A stretch of 64,000 nt of DNA from Euclidia mi (GCA_944739405.2 OX123190.2:22294807-22358806); one strand, 5' to 3'; positions 20,766 to 32,328 are shown, counted from the stretch's first letter. The notes: generated by a model from the letters alone, not told the origin. Made by a program: numbers and translations.

Positions 20766-21597
20766 AAAATAGGCTTCACAAAACAGTTTTTTAGCCAAAT
20801 GTATACATTTTAGAGCAGCTAAAAAAATATATGTTAATCTTGATCATATTTATGGGGGGACCATTGTGTTCAAAACACGTTTTCGGTAAATTTTCTCGAT
20901 GAAAAAGAAACATAAAATAACCATTAAAATTGAAATTGTAGCAATTGTAACTGTATTATTTATAAACAAATCTTGATAATATTAATAACAGTGATGTAAT
21001 ATACACCACTATTTTATAATTAGTACAAAAAAATTAACAGGGCATTAAGTATCTTTAACTGATCATATTTATGTAGTTGAAAAATAAAAACACTAAGTCC
21101 CAAAACTGTCTCAAAACTGTCCACAAAAATACGTGATAATTGGTAAATGCAATACTAATACTATGACCGACCCGTGTACTATCATAGTAAATTAACCATT
21201 GATAAATTAACACCTCCCCCCCGCCCCTCTGCGCCTGCGCCACGCCCCGACGATGCGACAAACAGTACTAAATTGTTAGCTAAAGTGAGCGTATCTAATT
21301 TCGTTGCAAAAGTTAATTGTTTGTCTACGTTTGCCCGACGCGATGGCCTATCATATCAGTTCATATCACGGGAGTATGTAGCTATGCTTCGTGCGTACTT
21401 CTTGAGTGGAAAAATCTCGAATGCAGCTGTGTACCCATGGACATCGTATTGTGAGTGTACAAAAGTGACTGGGTCAGTGTCAAACAATTAAAACAGTGCA
21501 TATTGGATGCTTTTGACAACGGTGGTGGACATTTCGAAGGACAATGGAAATACTTGTAAGTTTAGTAAATAATACGTACTTAAGTAAATAATAATTT
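20766..21597. other. Unassigned DNA with a possible transposase scrap
   Basis: From about 21300 to 21545 short frames give YFLSGKISNAAVYPWTSYCE and, in another frame, LKQCILDAFDNGGGHFEGQW. The latter resembles the ends of some mariner-like or related transposases (a GGHFE-type ending), but it is too short to assign. The C-rich stretch at 21210-21250 is local. Confidence 0.3.
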
Positions 21598-21692
21598 GAT
21601 GCGGGCGGCTCAAACTCGGTCTGTGTTCTCCACACACCTCGAGGAAGGCCTATGTCTAACAGTGGACGTCTCTAGGCTGACATGATGATGAT
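21598..21692 (+). mobile_element. LINE 3' tail fragment (RTE-like)
   Basis: GATGCGGGCGGCTCAAACTC, then GAAGGCCTATGTCTAACAGT, and ending GCTGACATGATGATGATAAAA. It is the terminal ~95 bp of the LINE seen at 1392 and 61176. The (GATGAT)n end is the 3' terminus. Confidence 0.75.
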
Positions 21693-22764
21693 AAAATAAT
21701 TTGTAAATAGCAGATGATTCTAACTTCATAAATACGCCAAAATGACTCTTTTCTTTTAGTCCAGAACACCTTCTTTTATTTTGATATTTGTTTGCTTTCT
21801 AATTACATACCTCCGTATTTAATTACTTGTTAAACGATAAATTTTACCGGTCCTAAGCCCGAATGAAGTATGAAGGAGAGGGTAGAATTAACAAAATTAA
21901 AAAATGACTACCCACATTTATTATTTTCCTTCATTTTATTTGCTATGGCTACCTACTCGTACATCAGTGTCAGCAAATAGATTTCGTTCTGCTTTGTTAA
22001 ATAAACTTAAGGATTCCGATGTATAGTTATTTGAACATTCTGGTAGTCTTACTCGCATAGATTGTTCATTAGTATAGTATAGTATAGTATAGTATAGTAT
22101 AATATAGTCATATGAATTGTATATGCTGTGGCTAACGGTGTGGGTTTCACATTTATAATAATATCTTTATTTACATTATGTGCGCAGATATAATGTGTTA
22201 CTGTTTGTTTGTCCCAAATAAATAAATAAATAAATAAATCATAAGTGCGACAGAGAGAATGCGAATGAGCAGGATGGAATATTATCAATGAATTAGTGAA
22301 TGGATTGTAAAATATGACTATGATTTAATTGAGATTTTCTCCAATAAACAAATGATAATAACTTTGCTCTTTATTGATATTATGAAATTCTTACGTCAAA
22401 TATATGATAATAATATCTTCGCTAATCTGTCCTTAAAGTTTTTGTACTAATAAAAAAATAGTGGTGTATAATAATAAAGGGAACTGTTGTTTTTATTTAT
22501 CGATTGGAATAAGATATTTATAAGGATTAATGTATTTAATGATAAATAACTCGTTCTGAACGTCCCGTCGTCATCGCGCTTCTCTTTCTTATGTATAAAA
22601 TCCGACAGTGACAGCAACAGCTGAACTCAGTGTACTGTACACAGCGCCTTACAGGTGAATGCTCAAGTGTATCAGCGCCTTTACAATACATTTTCGGAAA
22701 TATAAAGTGAAAATGATCTAACAACAAAAGAACTCAGAAGTGCGTACAGATTACATTATAGGTT
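21693..22764. other. AT-rich DNA with microsatellites and a MITE scrap
   Basis: (AGTAT)n at 22072-22107 and (AAAT)n at 22216-22240. At 22570-22690 the reverse complement begins GGCGCTGATACACTTGAGCA, an end of the family at 20128. Open frames over these repeats are not genes. Confidence 0.5.
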
Positions 22765-23102
22765 AACTCACTTACGAATTTACAATAGGTATCTAATCTG
22801 CAAAACATTATTTAGTCTCCAACTTCTTCAACATAGTTATTTCTTATTAAATTTGTTGCAGATCCAAAGAAAATGATAACAAAATTTAGTAATTTGGAGA
22901 CTAAATGCTACATACATAGTATACATACCTAATGTGGATGTGTTTAATACATAACACAAGTTAAACAACATGTTACATATTAATCTTTAAGAAAAACTCA
23001 CTTACGAATTTACAATAGGTATCTAATCTGCAAAACATTATTTAGTCTCCAACTTCTTCAACATAGTTATTTCTTATTAAATTTGTTGCAGATCCAAAGA
23101 AA
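22765..23102. repeat. 108-bp perfect direct repeat, 230-bp offset
   Basis: AACTCACTTACGAATTTACA... to GATCCAAAGAAA occurs at 22765-22872 and 22995-23102 with no mismatch seen, separated by 122 bp. Each copy ends with a pyrimidine-rich TTAAATTTGTTGCAG, a plausible 3' splice acceptor. After the second copy the plus strand reads KIIFPQDFTNVRSWWLE and a stop. This could be a last exon or chance; no partner exon was found. Confidence 0.8.
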
Positions 23103-23825
23103 GATCATCTTTCCTCAGGACTTCACGAATGTCAGATCCTGGTGGCTTGAATAAGGGTGGAAGCAAAAAATAAAAATTTGCAAAAGTTAAGACTCTATGT
23201 CACATATTCCGATTGATGTACTTATAAATGGGCTTAAGTGCAAAAGGATAAAAAAATATAAGTCAAGGGTAGCTCATGCGCAGCATGTGCCTCATGCACA
23301 CGCAAACGAAATTATGCATACGTATGATCCGGGTTTGTGGACTGAAAGTTTGGAGTGGTGCTAAAATTAATCCAAACGCAGTCCCGTGTTTGACACACTT
23401 CCACGTGCAGGATACAAAACCAGGTATCCAGTATCTAATATTTTTTATTACCATTATTTTCTATTAAAATTACCTATCAAAAATTAAACGTTTAAGATTT
23501 TGATGACAATAAATTGATAGGCAGTAATTGTAGTTAGTATTCTCAACTTTGATAAACATGTTTACATTTTTCTCTCGTATTTGGTATTATTTCTATGAAA
23601 TAACACCAAATACGTAAGAAAATATGTTTTATACTTAGGTAAACATAAAATTACTATAGTTTGTAACAACGATTAATGGATATTGTTGTGTCGTATGGAT
23701 ATCGAACTCACAACAAACTTCAGCTACTACTTAATTCGAGAAGTGAAATTAACTTACATCTATATCTGAGACTTAAGAGTGATTTAAATAAATATTAACA
23801 CTTACCTACTAAACAGCGATCATAA
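23103..23825. other. Unassigned DNA
   Basis: AT-rich. A 26-bp sequence CAGGATACAAAACCAGGTAT (23408 on) recurs inverted at 24369-24395. A candidate target duplication ATTAACACTTAC for the following SINE lies at 23794-23805. Confidence 0.4.
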
Positions 23826-24210
23826 GCAGCGATAGCCTGGTGGAGATACCAACGGACTGCTATGCAGAGGGTATCGGGTTCAAATCCACGGCGCACACTA
23901 ATGACTTTTCAAAGTAAAGTGCGTATTTTAAATTGTTAATTATCGCTTGCCCCGTGCCTCAGAGGGCACATTAAACCGTCGGCCGCTTTTGTCATGAAGA
24001 TCTTTGACAGTCATTACGAGGAGTACCCTCAAATAAACTGATACTGGTCTAAACTATGGAATATCGCTATCCCTTTGAGTTGCGGAGGTCAGACGGCAGT
24101 CGCTCTGTGGAAAAGTTGATATTCTGTCATATCTGGTTAGACCAGTAAGCGGACCTCGAGCTCCAAGTCCTGTAAGTCTTGGATGCAACGAGGATAACGT
24201 TAGGGCGATG
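23826..24210 (+). mobile_element. tRNA-derived SINE, second copy of the 18958 family
   Basis: Starts GCAGCGATAGCCTGGTGGAG, B box GGGTTCAAATCC, body ATGAAGATCTTTGACAGTCA and GTCAGACGGCAGTCGCTCTG, ending GGGCGATG. ATTAACACTTAC follows at 24211-24222 and also occurs at 23794-23805, a probable target duplication if the 5' end carries ~20 extra bases. Confidence 0.85.
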
Positions 24211-24222
24211 ATTAACACTTAC

Positions 24223-24900
24223 ACTAAACTGAACCTACTTATAAATTATTTATTCATAAACACATGATAACTTTAATAATTTTTACAATGCAACAAAAAC
24301 GACAACAGCGTGGTTTGGCAGAGCGTGTTGGAACTTTTAACTAGCCAGCACAGCCCTCTACAAAAACGACTGGATACCTGGTTTTGTATCCTGGCGAAGT
24401 TACGTAGAATATGAATGACAATAGTTGTAATGTTTATACACCTTACTTGAAGTCTATAGGTCATGACACTAACTAGAAATATGAACACGAGGCTTCAACA
24501 CCAGTTTTTTCTTCCTTCGGGTCGGTTCTTGCCGTTACCGGTAGGTTTGAATTAATTTATTTTTACCAGTTGTCATGAATACTGTTTTTTTATTATATGG
24601 TCAGATACGTCATGTACAATGTAAGATAAAGTTTGTAATGGTTTCCAGCCAAACCAGATAATTTTGCTTGCATGCATGATTTAGTTGATAGTTGGACGAG
24701 ATTATATAATATAATTAGATTATATAATATAGAGATTATATATATATTTAATATGATTCATGAAAATAAATTATTCCACATATTCAAATACAACATTTTA
24801 ATTATGTTATAATTATTTTACCAAAATGTAAAGGCTTTTTAATTTATTTAGATAGGTACATTGTTAAATCAAACTCGTAATGTTTTAAAGAACGATCTGA
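24223..24900. other. No gene seen
   Basis: AT-rich; contains the inverted partner (24369-24395) of the 26-bp sequence at 23408 and (TATA)n near 24720-24750. Confidence 0.4.
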
Positions 24901-24924
24901 CGTTATCGGATCATCATCAACATA

Positions 24925-25132
24925 CATTCTCTTCATTTTTCTAACTGACTGACTGACAACACACAGTCGAAACTACTGCGCGTAGAAAGCTGGAATTCGG
25001 CACAAATATTCTTTATAGAGTGTAGGCGATTGCTAAAGAAGGAATTTTGGCAATTCCCACCTAAGGGGGTAGATACTGGGAGTATTACGTAAAGTCTATC
25101 GCTGCCTCCGCGCGAGCGAAGTCTCGTAAAAA
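24925..25132 (+). repeat. Interspersed repeat with CTGACTGACTGAC start
   Basis: TAACTGACTGACTGACAACA, CAGTCGAAACTACTGCGCGT, GGCAATTCCCACC and GCGCGAGCGAAGTC. The same order recurs at 54590-54795 and partly at 49737-49850. It is non-coding and a common moth repeat of uncertain class. Confidence 0.55.
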
Positions 25133-25484
25133 ATAACATGAAAACTGAAAAGCCTACGTTCCCTTGTACGAGTGTAGGAGTAACTCATATTTTAAGTATT
25201 CATTTTATTACCTACTTTGTAGGCGTATTTTAAGAAAAGTGTCTTGAGACACAGTGTCGTGACAAGGTAAACTGCGAGCAGCTAAGCTATATTTATGTTC
25301 TCTACTCAATTAAAAGTATTTACAAATATGAATGCAGAGCGGCATAAACTCTATTAATTGATTCATTCAAGTGTTATTGTTATATATTCATTGTCAATTT
25401 CATACGTAGGTATACAAACCCAAAAGTATCAATTTGTTGACTATCTATGTGAAAAAAGAAATCAATACAGCTTTTATAATGATT
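25133..25484. other. No feature seen
   Basis: AT-rich flank preceding the 3' end of the minus-strand LINE. Confidence 0.4.
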
Positions 25485-25900
25485 GATTGATTGAAAACTC
25501 TTTATTGTACACCACAAAAACAAAAATATACAAGAATACAGTGATCAAATTATAAACAACTAAAAACTAGGTACAAGGGCGGTCTTATCGCAAAATGCGA
25601 TTTCGTCCAGACGACCAAATGGAATACATAATTGAGTGACTGATAGAATGGGTAGGTATGTACTTAGAGGAATAGTGTATCCTAAAGAGTTCAACAAAAC
25701 TAAACTAATAAGAATACTATGTACTTACTAATATTACAACATACATAAATATATACTTTATAAAATATATAAATAGATACTATAAATAAATACAATAGAT
25801 ATAAATACCTATATAAATAGATACCATAAAAAATACAATATCAGTGCAAGTTTAAAAGAGTAGTCACGGAAAATCTGCTAAGTAGTGTTTGGTGACAAGT

Positions 25901-27090
25901 TTATGTCAACGATTGAGCCTGTCTTATTGTCTCCGGCAACAAATTCCACAATCGGACAGTCTGGACAGTAAAAGATTTGTCGTAGAAAACCGAAGAATGT
26001 GCAGGAACTTTCAACCTAAGATTCACCGATGATCTTAAGCACTTTGTATGTGTGTCATGGAGGTATTCAAAGCGAGTTTTCAGATACATGGGAAAAGAAG
26101 GGTTGTATAGAATATTATAGAGAAGGCAGAGAATATGAGTATTCCGGCGAAGGCGGATTGGCAGCCACTTGAGCTTCGTGCGAAATTCAGAGATATGATC
26201 ATATTTGCGTAAACCAAATATGAATCTTATACAGAAATTTTGGAGCCGCTCAAGTTTATCAAGCTGATCATTATTGAGATCAAGATAGCTGGCATCGGCA
26301 TAGTCAAGAATGGGAAGAAAAATAGATTGCACAAGTGCAATTTTAGTGGCAGTCGGAAGGAAATTACGCAGTCTTCTCAATGATGCTATGGCAGCAAAAA
26401 GACGTCGTCTGATGTATTGCAGCTGGACGGCCCACGAAAATGTTGTGTCTATGTATATCCCCAGATTCTTAACATCTTTACGAAAAGGAATAGAAACACC
26501 TACAAAAGACACCTGGGCAAGCACGCACCAGTTAATCTTAGATATCAGTCTAGAGCTGCCAATAATTATAGCTTGGGTTTTAACAGGATTAACCTTAAGA
26601 CCATACGTTTTAGTCCATTCTGATATGGCAACTAGGTCCTGATTAATACTGGCGATGCCTAAAGATAAATTTTTAAGCTTCGCTTGAGAGTAGATTTGCA
26701 GATCATCTGCATAAAGGTGGTAGGAACTTGAAATAGAATTAGATATTGAATTGATAAAAATCGAGAAGAGCTGAGGAGAGAGAACGCCGCCCTGAGGTAC
26801 ACCCGCAGAATTGTCGCACCAGGACGAATAAGTTTCATCCAGATGAACACGCTGCCGGCGGCCAAACAGGTAACTACGAAACCAGTCAGTCACGGATGGA
26901 AATATGCTAAGAGAGCTTAAAATGGCAAGGAGAACATCAAAGTCAACGGTGTTGAAAGCATTGCTGAAATCCAACAAACAGAGAATTGTGAGCTTGCCGT
27001 CCTCAATACCTGACCTGATATCATCCGTAATATTCACAAGGGCTGTAGTGGTGCTATGACCAGAACGGAAACCTGATTGAAAAGGATTGA
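25901..27090 (-). pseudogene. Reverse transcriptase part of the LINE at 25485-28345
   Basis: About 390 open codons. FQSGFRSGHSTTTALV leads into LLDFSNAFNTVDFDVLLAIL (motif A), GVPQGGVLSPQLFSIFINSI, and the catalytic YADD in YHLYADDLQIYSQ (plus strand near 26702-26713). Then come ISEWTKTYGLKVNPVKTQAI, KNLGIYIDTTFSW and a thumb/connection ending RLWNLLPETIRQAQ. It copies element RNA at the nicked target. The frameshift at about 27090 separates it from the RT N terminus. All palm residues are present, so the decay is mild. Confidence 0.85.
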
Positions 27091-27770
27091 GGATGTCATT
27101 TTTATAAGGAATGAGTTAAGTTGGTTATAGATGAGACGTTCAAGGACTTGAAGAAGAAAGAAGGGTAGTATGGATATGGGTCGGCATTCAGAGAAGGATA
27201 CAGGATTGGATTTTTTAGGTAGTGGAATCACATGAGCATACTTCCAAGCTGCAGGAAACACGCCACTGGAAATTAAGGAGTTAAATATGTGCGTGATAAT
27301 AGGTAGAATTATATCAAGGATGGGGAGGATCATATTACCGGTGATACCATCAGAACCAACAGCGTTTGAGCTAATAGATAAAATGCTCTTCTTAACATCA
27401 CATGCACTAAACTGACTAAAGACAAAAGGAGTATAATCAGGAGGTGAAAGCGATGAAAAATAATTTATTGTATTCAATTTGGTTGTCCCGTCATAATTGG
27501 ACGAAGCAGAGAAGTGCTGGTTAAGCATGTTAATATCAAAATTGTAAGGATTAATATTCTGCCTTTGCTTTCCAACCCCTAATGATTTGAGAAATGTCCA
27601 TACTTTCGCAGGATCTCCGTTTTCTACAGAACTGTGGATATGCTGGTGTTGTGCATCCCTACACACCCTATTGCAGTGATTTCTGAGTGTTATGTATTTT
27701 AATTTATTTACCTCAGTGGGTTTGGATTTTAGTTTTGATTTGGCCGCTGCTTTTTTCTGAATAAGTAGCC
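27091..27770 (-). pseudogene. LINE linker and RT N-terminal part
   Basis: Open from about 27666: FLKSLGVGKQRQNINP, SNAVGSDGITGNMILPILDI, GVFPAAWKYAHVIPLPKKSN, SECRPISILPF. These are RT motifs 0-1 of an APE-type LINE. A stop near 27770 follows HAPSPWLTEE on the N-terminal side. The C-terminal side loses phase just before FQSGFRSG. Confidence 0.8.
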
Positions 27771-28345
27771 TTCATTCCTCAGTAAGCCAAGGAGATGGCG
27801 CATGCTTTAATTTTATAGCGCGAACAAGCGCATGGGCATCGTAGAGGTCAATAAGATTTCTCTCAAATAATTCAACTTTACCGTCAATAGTATCAGCATC
27901 TAGTAATGGTCTCCAATCAATTGCCTTAGCATCATCAATGAGATCATCATACCACTAAAATTGCGAAGCAAGAGAGTTCTAGACTTTGCCTTGGGGGGAC
28001 GAATTTTATAGGAGAGATAAATCAGGTCGTGATAGGAAAAAGCATCTGCACTACATTGGCCATGTGTAGCGACATGGTCAAGAGATGAGACAAGAATGAG
28101 GTTTAAAAGTGAAGGTGTAGAATTTGGGAAGTGATGAGTAGCATTCAAAGGAAGTATATGCAGATTAGTGGAGACAGCAATAGAAGAGAGAGAAGAGGAA
28201 CGTGAGTAGTTTTTAAGAAGACAGGTGTTAAAGTCACCCATAATTATGGTTAGACTGTAAGAGGGGGATAGATTAAGTAAGAGATTCTCAAAGGACGAAA
28301 AGAAATCAACACGCAAGGACGGACAATAGTAAACACCAAGGAGAA
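27771..28345 (-). pseudogene. LINE apurinic endonuclease C-terminal part
   Basis: VDFFSSFENLLLNL, then TIIMGDFNTCLLKNYSRSSS, where GDFN is the conserved endonuclease motif, THHFPNSTPSLLNLILVSS (the usual S-LDLI-type motif), and FSYHDLIYLSY (SDH motif in variant form SYHD). The frame shifts near 27940. The N-terminal half of the endonuclease is missing at the GC-rich junction. Confidence 0.75.
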
Positions 28346-28349
28346 TTTT

Positions 28350-28764
28350 TGTATGGTGCAGCTCGCTACCCCCGACGGGTATTGGCCCGCCAGATGGTCA
28401 GGCGGGCCCCGAACGAAACCCCCTTGGCGGCGGATGAAGGTGTTGGGCTCCGCCGCCAAAACACCCAGCGGCCGCAGAGGATAGGGAGGACGGCAACGCA
28501 ACACCGCATCTCCTCTTCCTCTGCGGCCCCACCGCGACGCAACGATGGTGCGCCCCCATTTGGTCGCGGTAGATAGGGCGCGGGGCAACGCAACACCCAC
28601 ACGCCTCTCCTCTCGCGACCGCACCCGACTGCGAGGGACAGACAGAACTGTCCCCCGCACCCGCACCATGGGACGCATCCTACGCAGGCCTCTACCAAGC
28701 CCACGGGGAGCGTCCCCTCCCGGGATCCCGCTTAGCTTCACCGTGGGTGGCTTCTAACCCACGG
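28350..28764 (-). mobile_element. GC-rich structured LINE 3' tail
   Basis: About 65% GC by eye in an AT-rich region. It carries two strong hairpins: GGCCCGCC ... GGCGGGCC (28384-28408) and CCGTGGGT ... ACCCACGG (28741-28764), plus CGGGAGGGGACGCTCCCCG. All long frames on both strands here overlap and are low-complexity, so none is called as a gene. It follows an FP-domain ORF directly on the minus strand and looks like the 3' end of an R1-like LINE; the class is inference. Confidence 0.55.
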
Positions 28765-29094
28765 TTACTGAGCCCCCCCACCACAACAAGGTGGAGATCC
28801 AACGGGGGGGTTCTTAGACGCAGCTGCTCTTCTAGTTTTTGCTGGCTCGTTCTTTGCAGCAGGAACAGTCTGTCTCTGCTGGTCCAAGTTGACAAGGCAA
28901 AGATTTTGAACATCGACCAAACAATTCATACGATGTCGCTCGCCGTTCGCCCCCAGGACATAAACAACCCCCTCTTTAGTCCAACACTTATGTATGCCAA
29001 ACTTCTCCCGTGCAGCCATGAAAACGTCATGACGGGCTTTGGTCAGAAATTCCGAGGCTGTGATACCTGAACCTTTGAATTTGGGTCTCCCCAT
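28765..29094 (-). pseudogene. LINE ORF1 C-terminal (FP-type) domain
   Basis: From ATG at 29094: MGRPKFKGSGITASEFLTKA, RHDVFMAAREKFGIHKCWTK, EGVVYVLGANGERHRMNCL. The pattern (LT-x-R..., WT/K-G-x-V/I-Y-V) is that of the C-terminal domain of FP/L1-like ORF1 proteins of some LINEs, which bind nucleic acid. It then turns basic and Gly/Cys-rich and stops at 28765. No endonuclease or RT follows; the GC-rich tail does. This is a deletion derivative or non-autonomous remnant. Confidence 0.55.
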
Positions 29095-29786
29095 CCGATG
29101 GCAGCGTTTAATGCAGGAAGGAGTGTTTTATGTTAACATTTAAACAAACAAGCAAACACGAAACGCTTTCTGGAACTTGTATCCATGTTATACATTATCA
29201 CCTTGTTGCCGACCCCGTTGACGAAACTCGGGTTTTGCTTCCCATCTCCTACGCCTTTATTCCGCAGGGTTTTCGGCGTCCTTGGCAATTAATTGATTAG
29301 CTCGTATGCATTCTATATTTTTTAAATACGTATATCAGTACGACACAACCCGTTAAATAAAATATTGGCTCGTTTGATTCTATATATATATACTTTGACC
29401 TAAATTTAGCTTACATATATTATGAAAGCTTGTTATAACAAGTTAAACTTTTTATTATCCTTGTAGTACCTAGCTTACGCACAAGGGTTAATCCTCAGAT
29501 GATTACATGTAACTGAATGTTGGCTTCTACATCGGCCATGCAACTCATATGTCGTATTAAATTCCCATCCACATCGCAACTGACGAGAATCAATTCGCAT
29601 TCGAATAGCTCCTGCCGATATCAGTTTAAATGGACTTAGCTCTCTTACTATACCTAACGATATGTGGATTAAAGTGATCGTACATTTTCAGGTTGTATGT
29701 ATTTGATGGCTTAGCCCTTTTCACCAGATATGCATATTTGAACTAAAACCCCTTTGATGTTACATAAGTTAGTCTTATATTTCATA
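29095..29786. other. No feature seen
   Basis: AT-rich DNA. Nothing with a copy elsewhere in the window was noted. Confidence 0.4.
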
Positions 29787-30537
29787 CTAGCTTTTGCCCG
29801 CCGCTTCGCGCGCGTTAAATTCGGGGTAACTCAAATCTACTTTCAGTCTCAAGATGTGTGAAGACACTCCTGATTATTCTAAAGACTTCAGAAACTCTAT
29901 GGGGTACAAAGTAACTCGGTCAGTATCCATGACATTACATACCGTTATCTACTGAAAGGTAGGTAGGTACATAATAACATCACCTTGCATACAGTGAAAT
30001 GTCAAAGCCATGTTCTAATATATGTTCAATATATATCTATAAACATTTTCGCATTTTCAATATTAGTACGGAAAATCGTTTCAGCCATTTAAGCTTTTTA
30101 TATAATTGTATTATCAGTTTATATATGCGAACAATTTTATGTAATAGGTCGGGTTCCTATTTTAGTATTTCGAATGTATGATTAGTAATCAAACTTCTTT
30201 GGCTGTACTGAATGTAACTGGCTGATTTTTCAACGTGCACAATATGACATTATGTATGACGTGACAGTACTGACAGATATGTTAACATATGCGCAACACT
30301 CAATTATTAGCGCATGCGTTCTTACTTCCAAGAGGTAAATCTGTGCCGTACAAACTTCTACCCTCCCAACAATCCCTCCCAGTTTAATTTTTGCAACTTA
30401 TGGTAGCCTATGTCCGTCTCCATGGTCCAATATATGTCTATATAAAATTTAAACAAAATCGGTTCAGCCGTTTTAGCGTGAAAACGGAACATACATACAT
30501 ACATACACACTTTCAAATTTATAATATTAGTAGGGAT
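29787..30537. repeat. Common lepidopteran repeat (CTAGCTTTTGCCCGC type)
   Basis: Left end TACTAGCTTTTGCCCGCCGC at 29787, right end ATTTATAATATTAGTAGGGA at about 30535, with AATCGGTTCAGCCGTTTTAG and (ATAC)n just inside. A related end lies at 46255-46405. No ORF is preserved. Its middle (29950-30400) may contain unrelated DNA. Confidence 0.5.
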
Positions 30538-31036
30538 TACATTTTTACTTAGTGCGTAGTTGTCATAATCTTGAATCATATGTGAGAGAACCACGAGTTT
30601 GCTTGAAATATTCCGGAGGCACAGCCTGTAAAACAACTGAATTCACGTATAGCACCAGCGAGCATACTACTGCATTGACCAGAAACTACCTTTTAAGTAC
30701 CTGCTATGCTCCTTAGACTGGACCAAAAGTTTTGACTATTCATGAGGTATTCCCTTTATATTTCTACAAGACTTAAATTATGCGGCACAAGCACCTGCGA
30801 GTCATTGAGACTCATATGCTGTGCTGAATGTGTGGAGGCACGCGAGATGGATGTATTATCAACTCCTGCATCTTTGGCAGTCCCTAATAAACATCAAGAG
30901 TTGCCTGGTCATATTTTACGATAAGCGGAAAAGGATATATGTTAACCCGTAATCTTTGCCAGCTACCAAATCCCAAAAGGATTCGGATGGCAACCAGCCA
31001 TTTCCAAAACTTTCATTTGCAAATCTTATTGTTTTT
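30538..31036. other. No feature seen
   Basis: The small frames at 30742-30924 and 30956-31138 lack motifs, and the latter runs into the hairpin element. Confidence 0.4.
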
Positions 31037-31211
31037 AGGGTTCCGTACCTCAAGGTAAAAAAAGGAACCCTTATAAGATCACTTTCTTATCCGTCTGTCT
31101 GTCTGTCTGTCCGTCTGTCTGTCTGTCTGTCTGTCTGACAGACAGACAGACAGACGGACAAGAAAGTGATCTTATAAGGGTTCCTTTTTTTACCTTGAGG
31201 TACGGAACCCT
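31037..31211. repeat. ~175-bp palindrome (MITE-like hairpin)
   Basis: AGGGTTCCGTACCTCAAGGT ... AAGTGATCTTATAAGGGTTC ... CGGAACCCT. The arms are nearly perfect and meet in a (GTCT)n/(GACA)n core. The left arm has about 20 bp of extra GTCT units. The sequence GGGTTCCGTACC is a frequent moth repeat end. Transcription would give a long dsRNA. Confidence 0.9.
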
Positions 31212-31696
31212 AATCATACTCACCACAACAATTTTCGTAGATATTAAATCGATGTCCTCTCCCAAAGATTTGAAAATCCCTGAAAGCGTCCGGGCCTACT
31301 TATTCTACTACATTGAGTATCAATGGATGGCGGGGTCACGGGAACCACGTTAGTGATACATATCCGTGACCTCGCCAGGGTTGAACCGCCTTGTTCGTAG
31401 GTCCAGACTTGTTCACACATGCATCCACTAACTAACCCTCTAACCTTCGGCAGTAAGTAATGATCATATTAACCATACGCACAGTATCTGATAAATCTAC
31501 TCATGTATACGACAGAAGTTTCTGCGCACGATACTGTCCCAAGTGCTCAAGACAATTTTATCTCTTGACCGAACACGTAGGAGCTTCTTAGTTGTGTTAA
31601 CCGTGTCGTGAGCCATTCTTACTTTAATTATCTTAGCACAAAATATAGCTCATGCCTTTGCATAATTTTGTTTAAACTACTCCTTAGACTAGTTTC
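31212..31696. other. No feature seen
   Basis: No coding frame or repeat copy recognised between the hairpin and the next SINE. Confidence 0.4.
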
Positions 31697-32117
31697 TTTC
31701 AGACCATCATCATCATCATCATCGTCCTAGCGTTATCCCAGTTGCATCCAAGACTTTTCGTCTTGGAGCCCGGGGTCCACTTACTAGTCTAAGCAGATTT
31801 GACAGAATATCAGCTTTTCTACAGAGCGACTGTCGTCTGACCTCCGCAACACAAAGGGATAGCGATATTCTATGGTTTAGACCAGTATCAGTTTATTTGA
31901 GGGAACTGACTCCCCGTAACGACTGTCAAAGATCTTCATGACAGCCGGGACCGACGGTTTAACGTGCTCTCCGAGGCACGGGGCAAGTGATAATTAACAA
32001 TTTAATACGCACTTAACTTCGAAAGGTTATTGGTGCGCGCCGTGGATTCGAACCCGATACCCTCTGCATAGCAGTCTGTTGGTATATCCACTCGGCTATC
32101 GCTGCCTTTTTCAGACC
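31697..32117 (-). mobile_element. tRNA-derived SINE, third copy of the 18958 family
   Basis: Minus strand begins GCAGCGATAGCCGAGTGGAT at 32105, B box GGGTTCGAATCC, and ends (GATGAT)n at about 31706. TTTCAGACC flanks both sides (31697-31705 and 32109-32117), a target duplication. It lies 250 bp downstream of the LRR gene's polyadenylation signal. Confidence 0.85.
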
Positions 32118-32328
32118 CCTTACTTTTGGAACGTTAAGAATACGAGTTTACTAGCTAGCACATTAATTTGACAATTCGCCACTCCATCACTGGATCACCT
32201 GTGTAGCTTCAACCTTCAACGATCGTGATATCTGGTACAAAACTGGTAAAAAACCACTTACACTTTTTTTGACGAAGCAATATGGGATCAATAAATAAAA
32301 CAACACAATAGCATCCATTCAAAACTTC

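Larger units (their letters stand above)
25485..28345 (-). mobile_element. LINE, APE-type (CR1/Jockey-like), ORF2 broken
   Basis: On the minus strand the order is endonuclease, linker, RT, 3' UTR, with an AATAAA at about 25500-25505 and a (TCAA)n tail at 25487-25496. The 5' end is cut at about 28345, within the endonuclease, where a GC-rich remnant of another LINE abuts. ORF1 is absent. The frame changes near 27940 and 27090, and a stop lies near 27770. Individual parts are given separately. Confidence 0.85.

Noticed and set aside
22765..23102. LTR retrotransposon from the 108-bp direct repeats
   Set aside because: Only 122 bp between copies and no LTR ends.
26310..26642. 110-codon plus-strand frame
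   Set aside because: Shadow of the minus-strand LINE RT.
28250..28757. Several overlapping 70-163-codon frames on both strands in the GC-rich block
   Set aside because: High GC removes stop codons in all frames; composition is low-complexity Arg/Pro/Gly and the block is a LINE 3' tail with hairpins.
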